Positions 1-9,074 of a DNA stretch of 64,000 nt are shown piece by piece; position 1 is the stretch's first letter, and each line of letters begins with the position of its first letter. A model generated the notes under the pieces. It saw only the letters and a program-made list of their open reading frames with translations. It was not told the origin of the DNA and ran no database searches. This DNA comes from Trichormus sp. NMC-1. Lineage in GTDB: Bacteria > Cyanobacteriota > Cyanobacteriia > Cyanobacteriales > Nostocaceae. The position numbers and the translations under genes are program-made. The stretch covers positions 62,001 through 126,000 of the forward strand of contig NZ_LZQD01000001.1 of NCBI RefSeq assembly GCF_001858025.1. Reading direction: 5' to 3'.

Positions 1-2
1 CT

Positions 3-2330
3 TCCACCACGGAGAAATTAGCCACAGCTTTAACAGCACAAGGTTGGAAAACTGTAGTTTTAAGTTTCCCTTCTTTGGGGTCAAAATTATCTGAAAATGC
101 TGAAAATATTGATCAGGTAGTGCTGGCTGATTGGAGTGAGGAAAGTTTACAACGTCAGTTAGAAGATATCTCTCATCAATATGGGGCTGTAGCTACATTT
201 ATTCACCTGCACCCCTTACACAATATCCATTATCTGGAAACAGAAAAAACTATTCTCCGCCATGTCTTTTTAATCGCCAAACATCTTAAAGAACCACTAA
301 ATAAAGCAGCAAATCAAGGACACAGTTCTTTCTTCACAGTGGCGCGTCTAGATGGACAATTTGGACTTGGACGTACCAATAATTTCAGCGTCATTGCTGC
401 GGGATTATTTGGACTTACCAAAAGTTTGAATCAAGAATGGGAAACTGTATTTTGTCGTTCCTGTGATTTAAGTCCTGATTTAGATAGAGAAACATCAGTA
501 AAACATATTCTCGCCGAACTTAAAGATCCTAATCTGTTAGTTACAGAAGTCGGATATAGCAAAACAGGAAGATTCACCTTAGTTGCAGATACTCCCAGCC
601 AATTACCCATTACTAATGACCAATTACCCATTACCAATAACCAAGTATTTCTAGTCAGTGGTGGCGCAAAAGGAATTACCGCCCAATGTGTGATTAAATT
701 AGCCCAAGAATCGCAATGTAAATTTATCCTCTTAGGGCGTTCGAGTACAGAATCAGAACCTGTATGGGCTGAAGGTTGCGAAAATGAAGCTGAACTAAAA
801 CAGCGGATTATGGAGGATTTTCAGGCGAAAGGGGAAAAACCAACACCTATAATGGTGCAGAAAAAATATCAGACAATTTCTTCTCAGCGGGAAATTCAAA
901 ATACCCTAAAAGCTATTGAGAAAGCCGGAGGAAAAGCTGAATATTTGAGTGTAGATGTGACTGAAGGGGTTTTACTCCAAGAAAAACTTGCGCCTGTAAT
1001 TGAACGTTTAGGAGCGATAACTGGAATTATTCACGGTGCGGGTAATTTGGCTGATAAGCGAATTGAGAAAAAATCAATTCAGGATTTTGAAACCGTTTAT
1101 ACTGCCAAAGTTAAGGGTTTAGAAAATCTTCTGCATTGTCTACCACCCAGCCAACTGCAATATCTCATTCTATTTTCTTCCGTGGTTGGTTTTTACGGTA
1201 ATGTGGGACAATCAGATTATGCAATTGCTAATGAAATCCTCAACAAATCTGCCCATCTTATCAAACTAAACCACCCCGATTGTCATGTAGTTGCTATTAA
1301 CTGGGGTCCTTGGGATAGTGGCATGGTATCGCCAGAATTAAAGAAAGCTTTCGCAGAACGCGGAATTGAAACTATTCCCATAGAAGTCGGCGCACAGATG
1401 TTAGTTAATGAACTAAAAAACCACAATCATGAAACAGTGCAAGTGGTAATTGGTAGCCCCTTAATTTATGTCCCAACTACCTTAAATAGCGAATTAAAAA
1501 GCTATTGCATTCACCGCCAATTAACATTAGCAGCTAATCCATTTTTACACGATCATGTAATCGCAGGTCGTCCCGTTCTCCCCGCTACTTGTGGATTATT
1601 ATGGATGGCTAATACTTGCGAACAACTTTATCCTGGTTATAAAGCTCTTTGTTTTCCCAAGTTCAAAGTTTTGAAAGGAATTGTTTTTGATGAAAATTTA
1701 GCCAAGGAATACAATCTAGAATTGCAAGAAATTGCTAAGATTGAAAACAAAGAAATAGAATTTACTGCTAAAATTAGTAGTAAGAGTCCCGATGGAAAAA
1801 TCCGTTATCATTTCAGTACTAATGTCATTTTGAAACGGGAAGCTTCTACTCCCCCTAACTATGAATTCCTGAACTTACAACAGGATGAGAAATTCCTTTC
1901 TACGAATCCATTACTTTATCAACATGGGGCAAGTAGCTTATTTCACGGAACTACTTTTCAAGGCGTTAAATCTGTATTAAATGCCAGTCCCGCTAAACTC
2001 ACCCTAGAATGTTATTTACCACAACCAACAGCACAACAACAGGGACAGTTTTCAGTCCAAACATTTAATCCCTATATTGCCGATGTGCAGATACATTCGC
2101 TCTGGATTTGGACACAGCAATTTCATCAATTAGGTTGTTTACCGGCAGAGATTCAATATTTTGAACAATTTGCATCTGTGCCATTTGGCGAAACGTTTTA
2201 TGTCACTTGTGAGATTAAATCTCAAACTGCATTAACTGTAATTGCTGATGTCATTACTCACAATCGCCAAGGGCAAGTTTATAATCGCATGATTGGCGCT
2301 AAGGGAACTATTTTGAGTCAACCAATTTGA
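3..2330 (+). CDS. PUFA-synthase/heterocyst-glycolipid-type polyketide synthase, C-terminal part (KR and dehydratase)
   Basis: The reading frame is open from the first complete codon at base 3, so this is the end of a larger protein whose start lies outside the window; the TTG at 75 is an internal codon. Residues are counted from that TTG. The first ~170 resemble the structural half of a PKS ketoreductase. A Rossmann motif (GGAKGIT) lies near 196 and a catalytic Ser...YxxxN pair near 367-386 (SSVVGFYG...YAIAN), giving an apparently active ketoreductase. Near 490, HVIAGRPVLP matches the dehydratase HxxxGxxxxP active-site motif of a hot-dog domain. This order (KR then DH at the C-terminus) is that of PfaA/HglE-type synthases, which also carry KS, AT and ACP domains upstream. 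The PfaB-, PfaD- and ACP-like genes that follow fit an iterative lipid or polyketide assembly line. The product is unknown; a heterocyst glycolipid-like lipid is one possibility. Confidence 0.85.
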   Translation, partial: STTEKLATALTAQGWKTVVLSFPSLGSKLSENAENIDQVVLADWSEESLQRQLEDISHQYGAVATFIHLHPLHNIHYLETEKTILRHVFLIAKHLKEPLNKAANQGHSSFFTVARLDGQFGLGRTNNFSVIAAGLFGLTKSLNQEWETVFCRSCDLSPDLDRETSVKHILAELKDPNLLVTEVGYSKTGRFTLVADTPSQLPITNDQLPITNNQVFLVSGGAKGITAQCVIKLAQESQCKFILLGRSSTESEPVWAEGCENEAELKQRIMEDFQAKGEKPTPIMVQKKYQTISSQREIQNTLKAIEKAGGKAEYLSVDVTEGVLLQEKLAPVIERLGAITGIIHGAGNLADKRIEKKSIQDFETVYTAKVKGLENLLHCLPPSQLQYLILFSSVVGFYGNVGQSDYAIANEILNKSAHLIKLNHPDCHVVAINWGPWDSGMVSPELKKAFAERGIETIPIEVGAQMLVNELKNHNHETVQVVIGSPLIYVPTTLNSELKSYCIHRQLTLAANPFLHDHVIAGRPVLPATCGLLWMANTCEQLYPGYKALCFPKFKVLKGIVFDENLAKEYNLELQEIAKIENKEIEFTAKISSKSPDGKIRYHFSTNVILKREASTPPNYEFLNLQQDEKFLSTNPLLYQHGASSLFHGTTFQGVKSVLNASPAKLTLECYLPQPTAQQQGQFSVQTFNPYIADVQIHSLWIWTQQFHQLGCLPAEIQYFEQFASVPFGETFYVTCEIKSQTALTVIADVITHNRQGQVYNRMIGAKGTILSQPI

Positions 2331-2506
2331 TGATTTTTAACCGCAGATTTTTGGGTAAATGAACTACATTTTTTTGTCTCACGCAGAGGCGCAGAGGCGC
2401 AAAGAGGAATCAAGAGTTTGGTCTGCAAATGTCCTCCGCAATGCACTTGCTTCTCTGTGTCTCTGTGGTTAGTTAAAAAAATGATTTTGATGACAGACCC
2501 TAGCCT

Positions 2507-2612
2507 TACAGCGGTTTCCGCTCTTATAAGGTACATCATAGCCCCCTCATCGCTTGCGGGGAGGGGGTTGGGGGTGGGGTTCTTGTACCGCATGAAACTG
2601 GGAAGTGCTGTA
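2507..2612 (+). repeat. 106-bp MITE-like element, copy A
   Basis: Ends read TACAGCGGTT and (inverted) TACAGCACTT. The centre contains a G-rich run (ggggttgggggtgggg). A second 106-bp copy lies at 19757-19862 and an inverted, interrupted copy at 58595-58780. The rest of the 2331-2703 gap holds cyanobacterial filler such as gcagaggcgcagaggcgc; short reading frames on both strands here show no protein-like features. Confidence 0.7.
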
Positions 2613-2703
2613 AGGACTAAAGTCCTCACTACAAACCTTGAATTATTCACCCTGCTCTACTTAGTCTTAACTGAAACCCATTGCAACATAATGGAGAATA
2701 ATA

Positions 2704-5484
2704 ATGAAAGACTTTTACAAAAATCAATCTCAGAAAATGGCAATTGTGGGGATGGATTGCTATACTGGTGGTTGTCAGGAATTGGATGCTTTTGAACGCT
2801 GCATTTATGAAGGTAAGCAATATTTTGTTTCTGCCAATTATGCCAATGAACGATTACCTTTAATTGATCTTTGCAATTTACCAATTACCCCAGAGGAAAT
2901 TAATCAACTTCCACTTCAACAACTGTTAATGCTGAAGGTGGCTGCTCGTACTCTCCAAGATGCAAAACTGCAACCAGAAACCAAAATAGCAGTGATCATG
3001 GTGAGTACATCCCAAGGTAATAAACCCAATAAATTAGCCAGTTATATTTCCCGTCTTTGGGATGCGACTAGTCCCGCTTTCGGTGAAGAAAATTCAGTTT
3101 TTTCTGCCTTACATTTGGCACAAAAGCTATTAATTAATCAACAAGTAGATGCTGTTTTAGTTGCAGCAATGGATTTTGCTAGGGAGAAAAATCACGTTAC
3201 AGGTGTAAATACCCTTAGTTATGATCAAAAAGCTGATGGTATTCTAGTAGGAGAAGGTGCAGGTGCTGTGGTCTTGCAACTCCACAACACAGCCAAACAA
3301 AAACATCACCGCATATATGCAGTAATTGATGGTTTGAGTGTGGTGCAGAATTCCCTACACAACTCTGAAGCAGTCACCCAAGCTTGTGAAATGGCTTTTA
3401 ATCTTGCAGATATTCAACCTCAAGATATTGGCTATTTGGAACTTTGTGCTAGTGGTATTCCTCAACAAGATGATGCGGAAATTCAAGGTTTAATTCAAGC
3501 TTATGGAACTACAAACACAAAATTAAATTGTGCAGTAGGTAGTGTCAAAGCTAATATTGGTCATACTCACGCTGCTTCAGGAATTATCAGTCTCATCAAA
3601 ACAGCGCTTTGTTTATATCACCGCTATATTCCCGCCGTTCCCCAGTGGTCTAGTCCCAAACAGCCGCAGGTGTGGCGTGAAAGCCCCTTTTATGTAGCGA
3701 CACAATCTAAACCTTGGTTTGTAGAACCAGGTGCGGACAAAAGAATAGCTGCTGTGAATAGTTTGGAGTTAGATGGCAGTTATGTACACTTAATTTTATC
3801 AGAAGAATCCAGTCAGATAGAACGTCACAGTCGATATTTAGAGCAAATACCATATTATCTGTTTGCTCTGGCTGCTGAAGATTGCTCTTCTCTATTAGAA
3901 CAGCTAAATAGACTGCAACAAACTATTCAAGATTCCCTCTCCTTATCTCACACCGCTAGTCAGAATTTTAGGGAATTTCAAAAGCATCAAACAGCAACCT
4001 ACGCTTTAGCAATTTTGGGACGCAATCAAGATGAATTAACACGAGAAATTCAGCGAGCAATTCAAGGTGTTACAGTTGCTTTCGATACTGGCAAAGACTG
4101 GCAAACCCCTATTGGAAGTTATTTTACACCCAAACCACAAGGAAAAATTGGTAAAGTCGCCTTTGTTTACTCTGGTTCATTCACCTCTTATATTGGACTA
4201 TGCCGTAATTTATTTCATATGTTTCCTCAACTTTACGAGGACACAATTGTTAAGAGTGTTTACAACCGCGTTGCTAACATCGAAAAACTTCTTTATCCCC
4301 GCAGCATCAATAAATTATCAAACAGACAATTAGAAGCCTTAGAACAGCAATTAGTTGATGACCCAGTAGCAATGCTGGAATCAGAAGTTGGCTTTGCTGG
4401 ACTCATAACTGCAATTCTCAAAAATTATTTCCAAATCCAAAACCAATGCGCCTTTGGTTACAGTCTCGGCGAAACCAGCATGATGTTAGCTCAAGGTGTC
4501 TGGACTAGCTTTAAAGAAACCAGTGATTACTTAAACTCATCACCTCTTTTTAAAACCCAGCTATCCGGCCCCAAAAATGCCGTTCGTCAATCCTGGGGAT
4601 TACCATTAAATGATCAAAATCCAGAATTCTGGAGTAACTACATTCTCATCTGTCCAGTATCCCAGGTCAGGGAAGCTATCAAACATGAAAAACGTGTTTA
4701 TATCCCTTTAATTAACACACCAGAAGAAGTTGTAATTGCTGGAGAAACACAAGCTTGTCAAAGAGTAATTCAACAACTAAATTGTGATGCTTTCCCCACT
4801 TCTATCAATCATGTAATTCATTGCGACCCCATGCGCTCTGAATACAACGAACTGCAAAAAATCAACACTTTACCCGTTCAAAACATCCCTGATTTGACTT
4901 TTTATTCCGCCGCCGAATATGAACCAATTACCATCGATAGCCAAACTATTGGCAACAACATAGCTAAATGTCTTTGTCAAGAACTTGATTTTCCTCGCTT
5001 AATTAACCGGGTTTATCAAGACAACTACAGAATATTTATTGAAGTAGGCGTTGGTGGTAACTGCTCCAGATGGATTAGTGAAACCCTCAAGCAAAAAGAA
5101 CACGTTGCCGTATCTATAAATAAAAGAGGCGTAGATGACCATACCTCAATTATTAGAGCCTTAGGTAAAATCCTCAGTCATCGAGTTGAATTAGATTTAT
5201 CACCTTTGTATGTTCCTTCTCCAACAGATAATCAGCCTAATATCAAAGTAGAAAATACCCCACAGCCTCAAAATCAATCTTTAAATTATCATCCCCCAAA
5301 AATTTGGAAATCAACTTCCTTCCCACTTCCCAATTTTCGCAAACATCACCAACAAAAAATGAGTGATAACAATGCACTCATAACTAAAACCCACAGTTTC
5401 TTATTAAAGTCTCGCCAAGAATCACTACAGCAAATAAATCTCTTGATTCAGCAACAAATGGAATTTTATAAGCGGATGTTTTAA
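2704..5484 (+). CDS. PfaB-like protein: degenerate ketosynthase plus acyltransferase
   Basis: 926 residues. Residues ~1-400 form a ketosynthase fold starting MAIVGMDC. The usual active-site DTACSSS is replaced near residues 128-135 (EENSVFSALHLA), so the nucleophilic cysteine is missing, while the GHTHAASG histidine region near 286 is kept; this is a non-condensing or chain-length-factor-like KS. An acyltransferase domain follows (~485-800) with an intact GYSLGE nucleophile motif at ~585-590. Inactive KS plus AT is the architecture of PfaB in polyunsaturated fatty acid synthases. The ~120 C-terminal residues are polar and Gln/Asn-rich and look unstructured. It likely loads or selects extender or acyl units for the synthase encoded upstream. 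The ATG at 2704 has a purine-rich stretch (ggagaataata) before it. Heterocyst-glycolipid HglC-type proteins are an alternative family label. Confidence 0.85.
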   Translation: MKDFYKNQSQKMAIVGMDCYTGGCQELDAFERCIYEGKQYFVSANYANERLPLIDLCNLPITPEEINQLPLQQLLMLKVAARTLQDAKLQPETKIAVIMVSTSQGNKPNKLASYISRLWDATSPAFGEENSVFSALHLAQKLLINQQVDAVLVAAMDFAREKNHVTGVNTLSYDQKADGILVGEGAGAVVLQLHNTAKQKHHRIYAVIDGLSVVQNSLHNSEAVTQACEMAFNLADIQPQDIGYLELCASGIPQQDDAEIQGLIQAYGTTNTKLNCAVGSVKANIGHTHAASGIISLIKTALCLYHRYIPAVPQWSSPKQPQVWRESPFYVATQSKPWFVEPGADKRIAAVNSLELDGSYVHLILSEESSQIERHSRYLEQIPYYLFALAAEDCSSLLEQLNRLQQTIQDSLSLSHTASQNFREFQKHQTATYALAILGRNQDELTREIQRAIQGVTVAFDTGKDWQTPIGSYFTPKPQGKIGKVAFVYSGSFTSYIGLCRNLFHMFPQLYEDTIVKSVYNRVANIEKLLYPRSINKLSNRQLEALEQQLVDDPVAMLESEVGFAGLITAILKNYFQIQNQCAFGYSLGETSMMLAQGVWTSFKETSDYLNSSPLFKTQLSGPKNAVRQSWGLPLNDQNPEFWSNYILICPVSQVREAIKHEKRVYIPLINTPEEVVIAGETQACQRVIQQLNCDAFPTSINHVIHCDPMRSEYNELQKINTLPVQNIPDLTFYSAAEYEPITIDSQTIGNNIAKCLCQELDFPRLINRVYQDNYRIFIEVGVGGNCSRWISETLKQKEHVAVSINKRGVDDHTSIIRALGKILSHRVELDLSPLYVPSPTDNQPNIKVENTPQPQNQSLNYHPPKIWKSTSFPLPNFRKHHQQKMSDNNALITKTHSFLLKSRQESLQQINLLIQQQMEFYKRMF

Positions 5485-5594
5485 AAGTATTCACAACCTC
5501 CGCAATGATTGTCATAGCACAACTCAAATATTGTGGGTTGGGCTGAAAAGTCCACCCCAATAATACCAATTAGATTTTTCAGAGGTCTACTAAC

Positions 5595-7244
5595 GTGTTA
5601 AACACAGAAACTATCCTAGAAAAGCCCAATAATTCTCTAAAAATATCTCCTTTATTGAGCCACAATCACCAACCTTGGCAAGGAAATATAAATACTGTTT
5701 CATTTGATGCAGAAGGAATTAAATCTAAACTGAGGAATTTAGAAAAACCATGTTATATAGTCAAGAAAGAAGGACAGATTGGCGTTACCAATGAAGGACA
5801 TATAGTTCCTATTAATCATGGCAACCAAGCTCAAATACAAACACTAATTACTGTCCCATCTTTATCAATTCAACAATTAGGTGATCCCAGCTTTCTTGAT
5901 TTTTACGGAGTAAAATATGCCTACGCTACAGGTGCAATGGCTCAGGGAATTGCTTCCGAAGAATTAGTAATTGCGCTAGGAAAAGAAAGGATTTTAAGTT
6001 CATTTGGTGCAGGAGGTTTATCTCCTAATCGTGTCGAATCAGCCATTAACCGCATTCAACAAGCTTTGCAGCAAAAACCTTACGCTTTTAACTTACTCCA
6101 TAGTCCTAGTGAACCAGCCATTGAACGCCGTAGTGTTGATTTATATCTGCAATATCAAGTCAGAATAATTGAAGCTTCTGCATTTTTAGATTTGACTGAT
6201 AACATCGTTTACTATCGAGCCGCAGGACTAAGTTTAAATTCAGCTAATGAAATCGAAATCAAAAATAAAGTCATCGCCAAAGTTTCACGTCGAGAAGTTG
6301 CAACTAAATTTCTTCAACCTGCTCCCGTAAAAATTCTGAAACAATTAGTTCAACAAGGTCTTATTAGTGAATTACAAGCCACTCTTGCCGAGAAAATTCC
6401 TATGGCTGATGATATTACCGTAGAAGCAGATTCTGGAGGTCATACAGATAATCGTCCGCTCATTTGTTTATTACCTTCTATTTTGGAATTGCGAGATGAA
6501 ATTCAAACTAAATATTGTTATCAACAACCAGTAAGAATTGGTGTAGCAGGCGGAATTTCTACCCCGCAATCAGCATTAGCTGCCTTTATGATGGGTGCAG
6601 CTTATGTAGTCACCGGCTCTATTAATCAATCTTGTATTGAAGCTGGAACTTCTCAATATACCAAAGAATTACTAGCTCAATCAGAAATGGCTGATGTAAT
6701 GATGGCTCCCGCAGCAGATATGTTTGAAATGGGAGTAAAATTGCAAGTTCTCAAACGTGGAACACTCTTTCCTCTCCGCGCTCAAAAATTATTAGAATTA
6801 TACAAAAACTATAACTCAATTGAAGAGATTCCCCTAGCCGAACTGGAAAAATTAGAAAAGCAAATTCTGAAAAAAACAGTACAAGAAGTTTGGCAAGAAA
6901 CTGTGACTTATTTATCGCAACGTAACCCAGAAAAATTAAACAAAGCACTGAGTAATTCCAAGCTAAAAATGGCTTTAATTTTCCGTTGGTATCTGGGATT
7001 ATCTTCCCGCTGGTCTAATACTGGTGAAAAAGGTCGAGAAATTGATTATCAAATTTGGTGTGGTCCCGCAATGGGTAGCTTTAATAATTGGGTGAAAGGT
7101 TCTTATTTGTCTGAATCCAAAAATAGAAAAGTGGTGGATATTGCTGACCATATTATGACAGGAGCAGCATTTCTCTACCGCATCCAAAGTTTAAAAATTC
7201 AAGGATTAAAAATTCCAGATAAATACAGTCAATATCGTCCATAA
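5595..7244 (+). CDS. PfaD-family FMN-dependent trans-acting enoyl reductase
   Basis: 549 residues, the length and layout of PfaD/2-nitropropane-dioxygenase-like enoyl reductases. These are flavin TIM-barrel proteins that reduce enoyl-thioesters in trans in PUFA and trans-AT polyketide pathways. Visible family sequence includes the FGAGGLSPNRVESAI segment, the EADSGGHTDNRPL loop (histidine-containing, around the flavin site) and GVAGGISTPQSALAAFMMGAAYVVTGS (phosphate binding). The C-terminal third contains the PfaD-type helical extension. The predicted start codon is GTG (5595). It lies 110 bp after the PfaB-like gene and only 11 bp before the next gene, consistent with one transcription unit. 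It presumably saturates double bonds made by the dehydratase of the first gene. Confidence 0.9.
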   Translation: MLNTETILEKPNNSLKISPLLSHNHQPWQGNINTVSFDAEGIKSKLRNLEKPCYIVKKEGQIGVTNEGHIVPINHGNQAQIQTLITVPSLSIQQLGDPSFLDFYGVKYAYATGAMAQGIASEELVIALGKERILSSFGAGGLSPNRVESAINRIQQALQQKPYAFNLLHSPSEPAIERRSVDLYLQYQVRIIEASAFLDLTDNIVYYRAAGLSLNSANEIEIKNKVIAKVSRREVATKFLQPAPVKILKQLVQQGLISELQATLAEKIPMADDITVEADSGGHTDNRPLICLLPSILELRDEIQTKYCYQQPVRIGVAGGISTPQSALAAFMMGAAYVVTGSINQSCIEAGTSQYTKELLAQSEMADVMMAPAADMFEMGVKLQVLKRGTLFPLRAQKLLELYKNYNSIEEIPLAELEKLEKQILKKTVQEVWQETVTYLSQRNPEKLNKALSNSKLKMALIFRWYLGLSSRWSNTGEKGREIDYQIWCGPAMGSFNNWVKGSYLSESKNRKVVDIADHIMTGAAFLYRIQSLKIQGLKIPDKYSQYRP

Positions 7245-7255
7245 GGTTTATAAAT

Positions 7256-8584
7256 ATGTCCAGCGGCAGAAAATTGGGCAATGTAGAACAAGCAATGGAA
7301 ATCCTCAATAGACGTGCTAAAACATGGAATTTAGTCACTATTAGCCGCATCAAAGGTAATTTCCAAGAAGCAGTTCTCAGGCAATCTCTAGACATTATTC
7401 AGTATCGTCATCCTCGTTTAAATTCACACATTCTTCATTTCCGAAAATGTTTTTATTTTCAAACCACAGGTACAGAAAAAATTGATTTACGGATTGTTAA
7501 TCATATAAACGAGGAACATTGGCAAGAAGTTGTTAATGAAGAGATGAACCAGGAAATTGATAGTAGCAAATCTCTGATGCGAGTAGTGCTTGTGCATATC
7601 CTCAATGAGGAAAAAATCAGTTACTTAATTACTACCCTACACCATGCAATTTCCGACGGCTTATCTAGCATTCAACTGCATTCAGAAATATTGAATTATT
7701 ATCAAAGGCTTAGATCTTGTGAACCCATTCAACCAGTTAGAAGATTAGAACCTTTGCCACCTATTGAAACCCTAATACCCAAATCTAAACAGGGGTTTAT
7801 AGGTAAGATTAGCGGACTTTTATATTTGTTAAAGCTGGGATTTTATAAAATATGGAATCAACCCCAAACATTAGGATTTGAAAAATATGTCTCCGTCTCT
7901 CAGCGTCATTCCACTATTATTCACAGACAGATAAACACAGAATTAACTCAAAAGTTTGTGCAGCGCTGTCGGCAGGAAAATACCACAGTACATAGTGCTT
8001 TATCTGCCATTCTCATGTTTACAGTAGCCAGAAAAATTATCAAATATCATCAAAAAGATGTGCGAGTAAATAGCTTATCATATCTTAATTTACGAAAACG
8101 ATTGCAACCTACAATTAATGAAGAAGATCTGGCTGTTTTAGCCACATCAATGATGGGATTTCACAGCATAAAACCCAATACATATTTCTGGGATTTAGCA
8201 CGGGATGTTAAGCAAAATCTAGAAGCTGGAATCAAGCGTCAAGATATCTTTAATATGATATTAATTGCTAAACAACTTATAGACTTTAGTTTGACTTTTC
8301 CCAAACAAATAGCTGCTACAGTTTCAGTATCTAATATTGGTAAAGTAAATATTCCTGCAACTTATGGGGAATTAGAACTAGAAGAAATTAGTTTTGCAGG
8401 TTCCCATAGTTTGTATGCAGGTGTTTTGGTAATTCATGCTGCAACTTTTCAGGGAAAAATGCTATTAAATTTTGTATTTTCTCAGCCTTCAATTAGCCAA
8501 AAAACAATGGAAGCAATTGTCACAAATGTTATTGATCTTATCTCTGATGTCACGTTTAATTCCTTACAACTTAGAGGTACATAA
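7256..8584 (+). CDS. Condensation-domain acyltransferase (PapA/NRPS-C type)
   Basis: 442 residues forming a stand-alone condensation-like domain. The catalytic HHxxxDG motif is intact at residues ~129-135 (HHAISDG). The later QRHSTIIHR...HSALSAILMFTVARK segment and the C-terminal VSVSNIGKVNIP resemble alcohol- and phthiocerol-type acyltransferases (PapA5) and wax-ester-like enzymes. Such proteins move an acyl chain from a carrier protein to an alcohol or amine. It sits 11 bp after the PfaD-like gene and ends directly before the ACP gene. It may therefore release the finished chain by esterification, a role otherwise unfilled here because no thioesterase or thioester reductase is seen. The acceptor cannot be read from the sequence. 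Confidence 0.8.
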   Translation: MSSGRKLGNVEQAMEILNRRAKTWNLVTISRIKGNFQEAVLRQSLDIIQYRHPRLNSHILHFRKCFYFQTTGTEKIDLRIVNHINEEHWQEVVNEEMNQEIDSSKSLMRVVLVHILNEEKISYLITTLHHAISDGLSSIQLHSEILNYYQRLRSCEPIQPVRRLEPLPPIETLIPKSKQGFIGKISGLLYLLKLGFYKIWNQPQTLGFEKYVSVSQRHSTIIHRQINTELTQKFVQRCRQENTTVHSALSAILMFTVARKIIKYHQKDVRVNSLSYLNLRKRLQPTINEEDLAVLATSMMGFHSIKPNTYFWDLARDVKQNLEAGIKRQDIFNMILIAKQLIDFSLTFPKQIAATVSVSNIGKVNIPATYGELELEEISFAGSHSLYAGVLVIHAATFQGKMLLNFVFSQPSISQKTMEAIVTNVIDLISDVTFNSLQLRGT

Positions 8585-8890
8585 ATGAGCAATTCTCTTG
8601 CTAATTCTTCACAAAAACCAGCTTACTCTACTTTAGAGATTCAAGCTTGGCTAGTTTCTCAAATTTCTTCTTTATTGGGAGTCAATCCAGATGAAATAGA
8701 TATTCGAGAACCTTTGGATAGCTACGGTTTAGATTCAGCACAAGCAATGACTCTTGCTAGTAAAGCCGAGAAAATGATGGGAATTAAGTTGTCTCTTATC
8801 CATCTTTGGTACTACCCTACTATTGAAGAACTTGCTCAACGGTTAGCCGAAGAATTGGAAAATTCCCAAACCGAAATTTTGCAGATGTGA
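8585..8890 (+). CDS. Free-standing acyl/peptidyl carrier protein
   Basis: 101 residues. A single PP-binding domain spans ~20-92 with the phosphopantetheine attachment motif GLDS; the serine is near residue 51. It is followed by the typical helix III (HLWYYPTIEELAQRLAEEL). The ATG begins directly after the stop codon of the condensation-enzyme gene, so translation is probably coupled. The first ~18 residues are Ser/Ala-rich and likely disordered. It is the likely substrate carrier for the neighbouring acyltransferase and possibly for the reductase; acyl versus aminoacyl specificity cannot be told. Confidence 0.9.
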   Translation: MSNSLANSSQKPAYSTLEIQAWLVSQISSLLGVNPDEIDIREPLDSYGLDSAQAMTLASKAEKMMGIKLSLIHLWYYPTIEELAQRLAEELENSQTEILQM

Positions 8891-8983
8891 ACTCTCATAG
8901 TAGTTCTTAATTAGCTACAATAAGAGCAACTACTATGCATCTAAAGCAATAAAGAATTTTAAGTTTTTTCCTCCTATAAGACG

Positions 8984-9036
8984 GACACTTCGCAGGATTG
9001 AGGGAAAACCGTTCCAGTGAAGTGTCTTCTTTTTTC
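8984..9036 (+). terminator. Intrinsic terminator-like hairpin after the ACP gene
   Basis: Stem GACACTTC (8984-8991) with GAAGTGTC (9019-9026), a 27-nt loop, then a T-rich run. The loop is long, so it could instead be an attenuator between the ACP gene and the gene at 9075. Confidence 0.55.
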
Positions 9037-9074
9037 TCTTCTTTGTACTTCCTTAAAAACTGGGAGATTTAGTA

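Noticed and set aside
2318-2884. Small frames on both strands between the synthase genes
   Set aside because: They cover the MITE and filler repeats and show no domain features.
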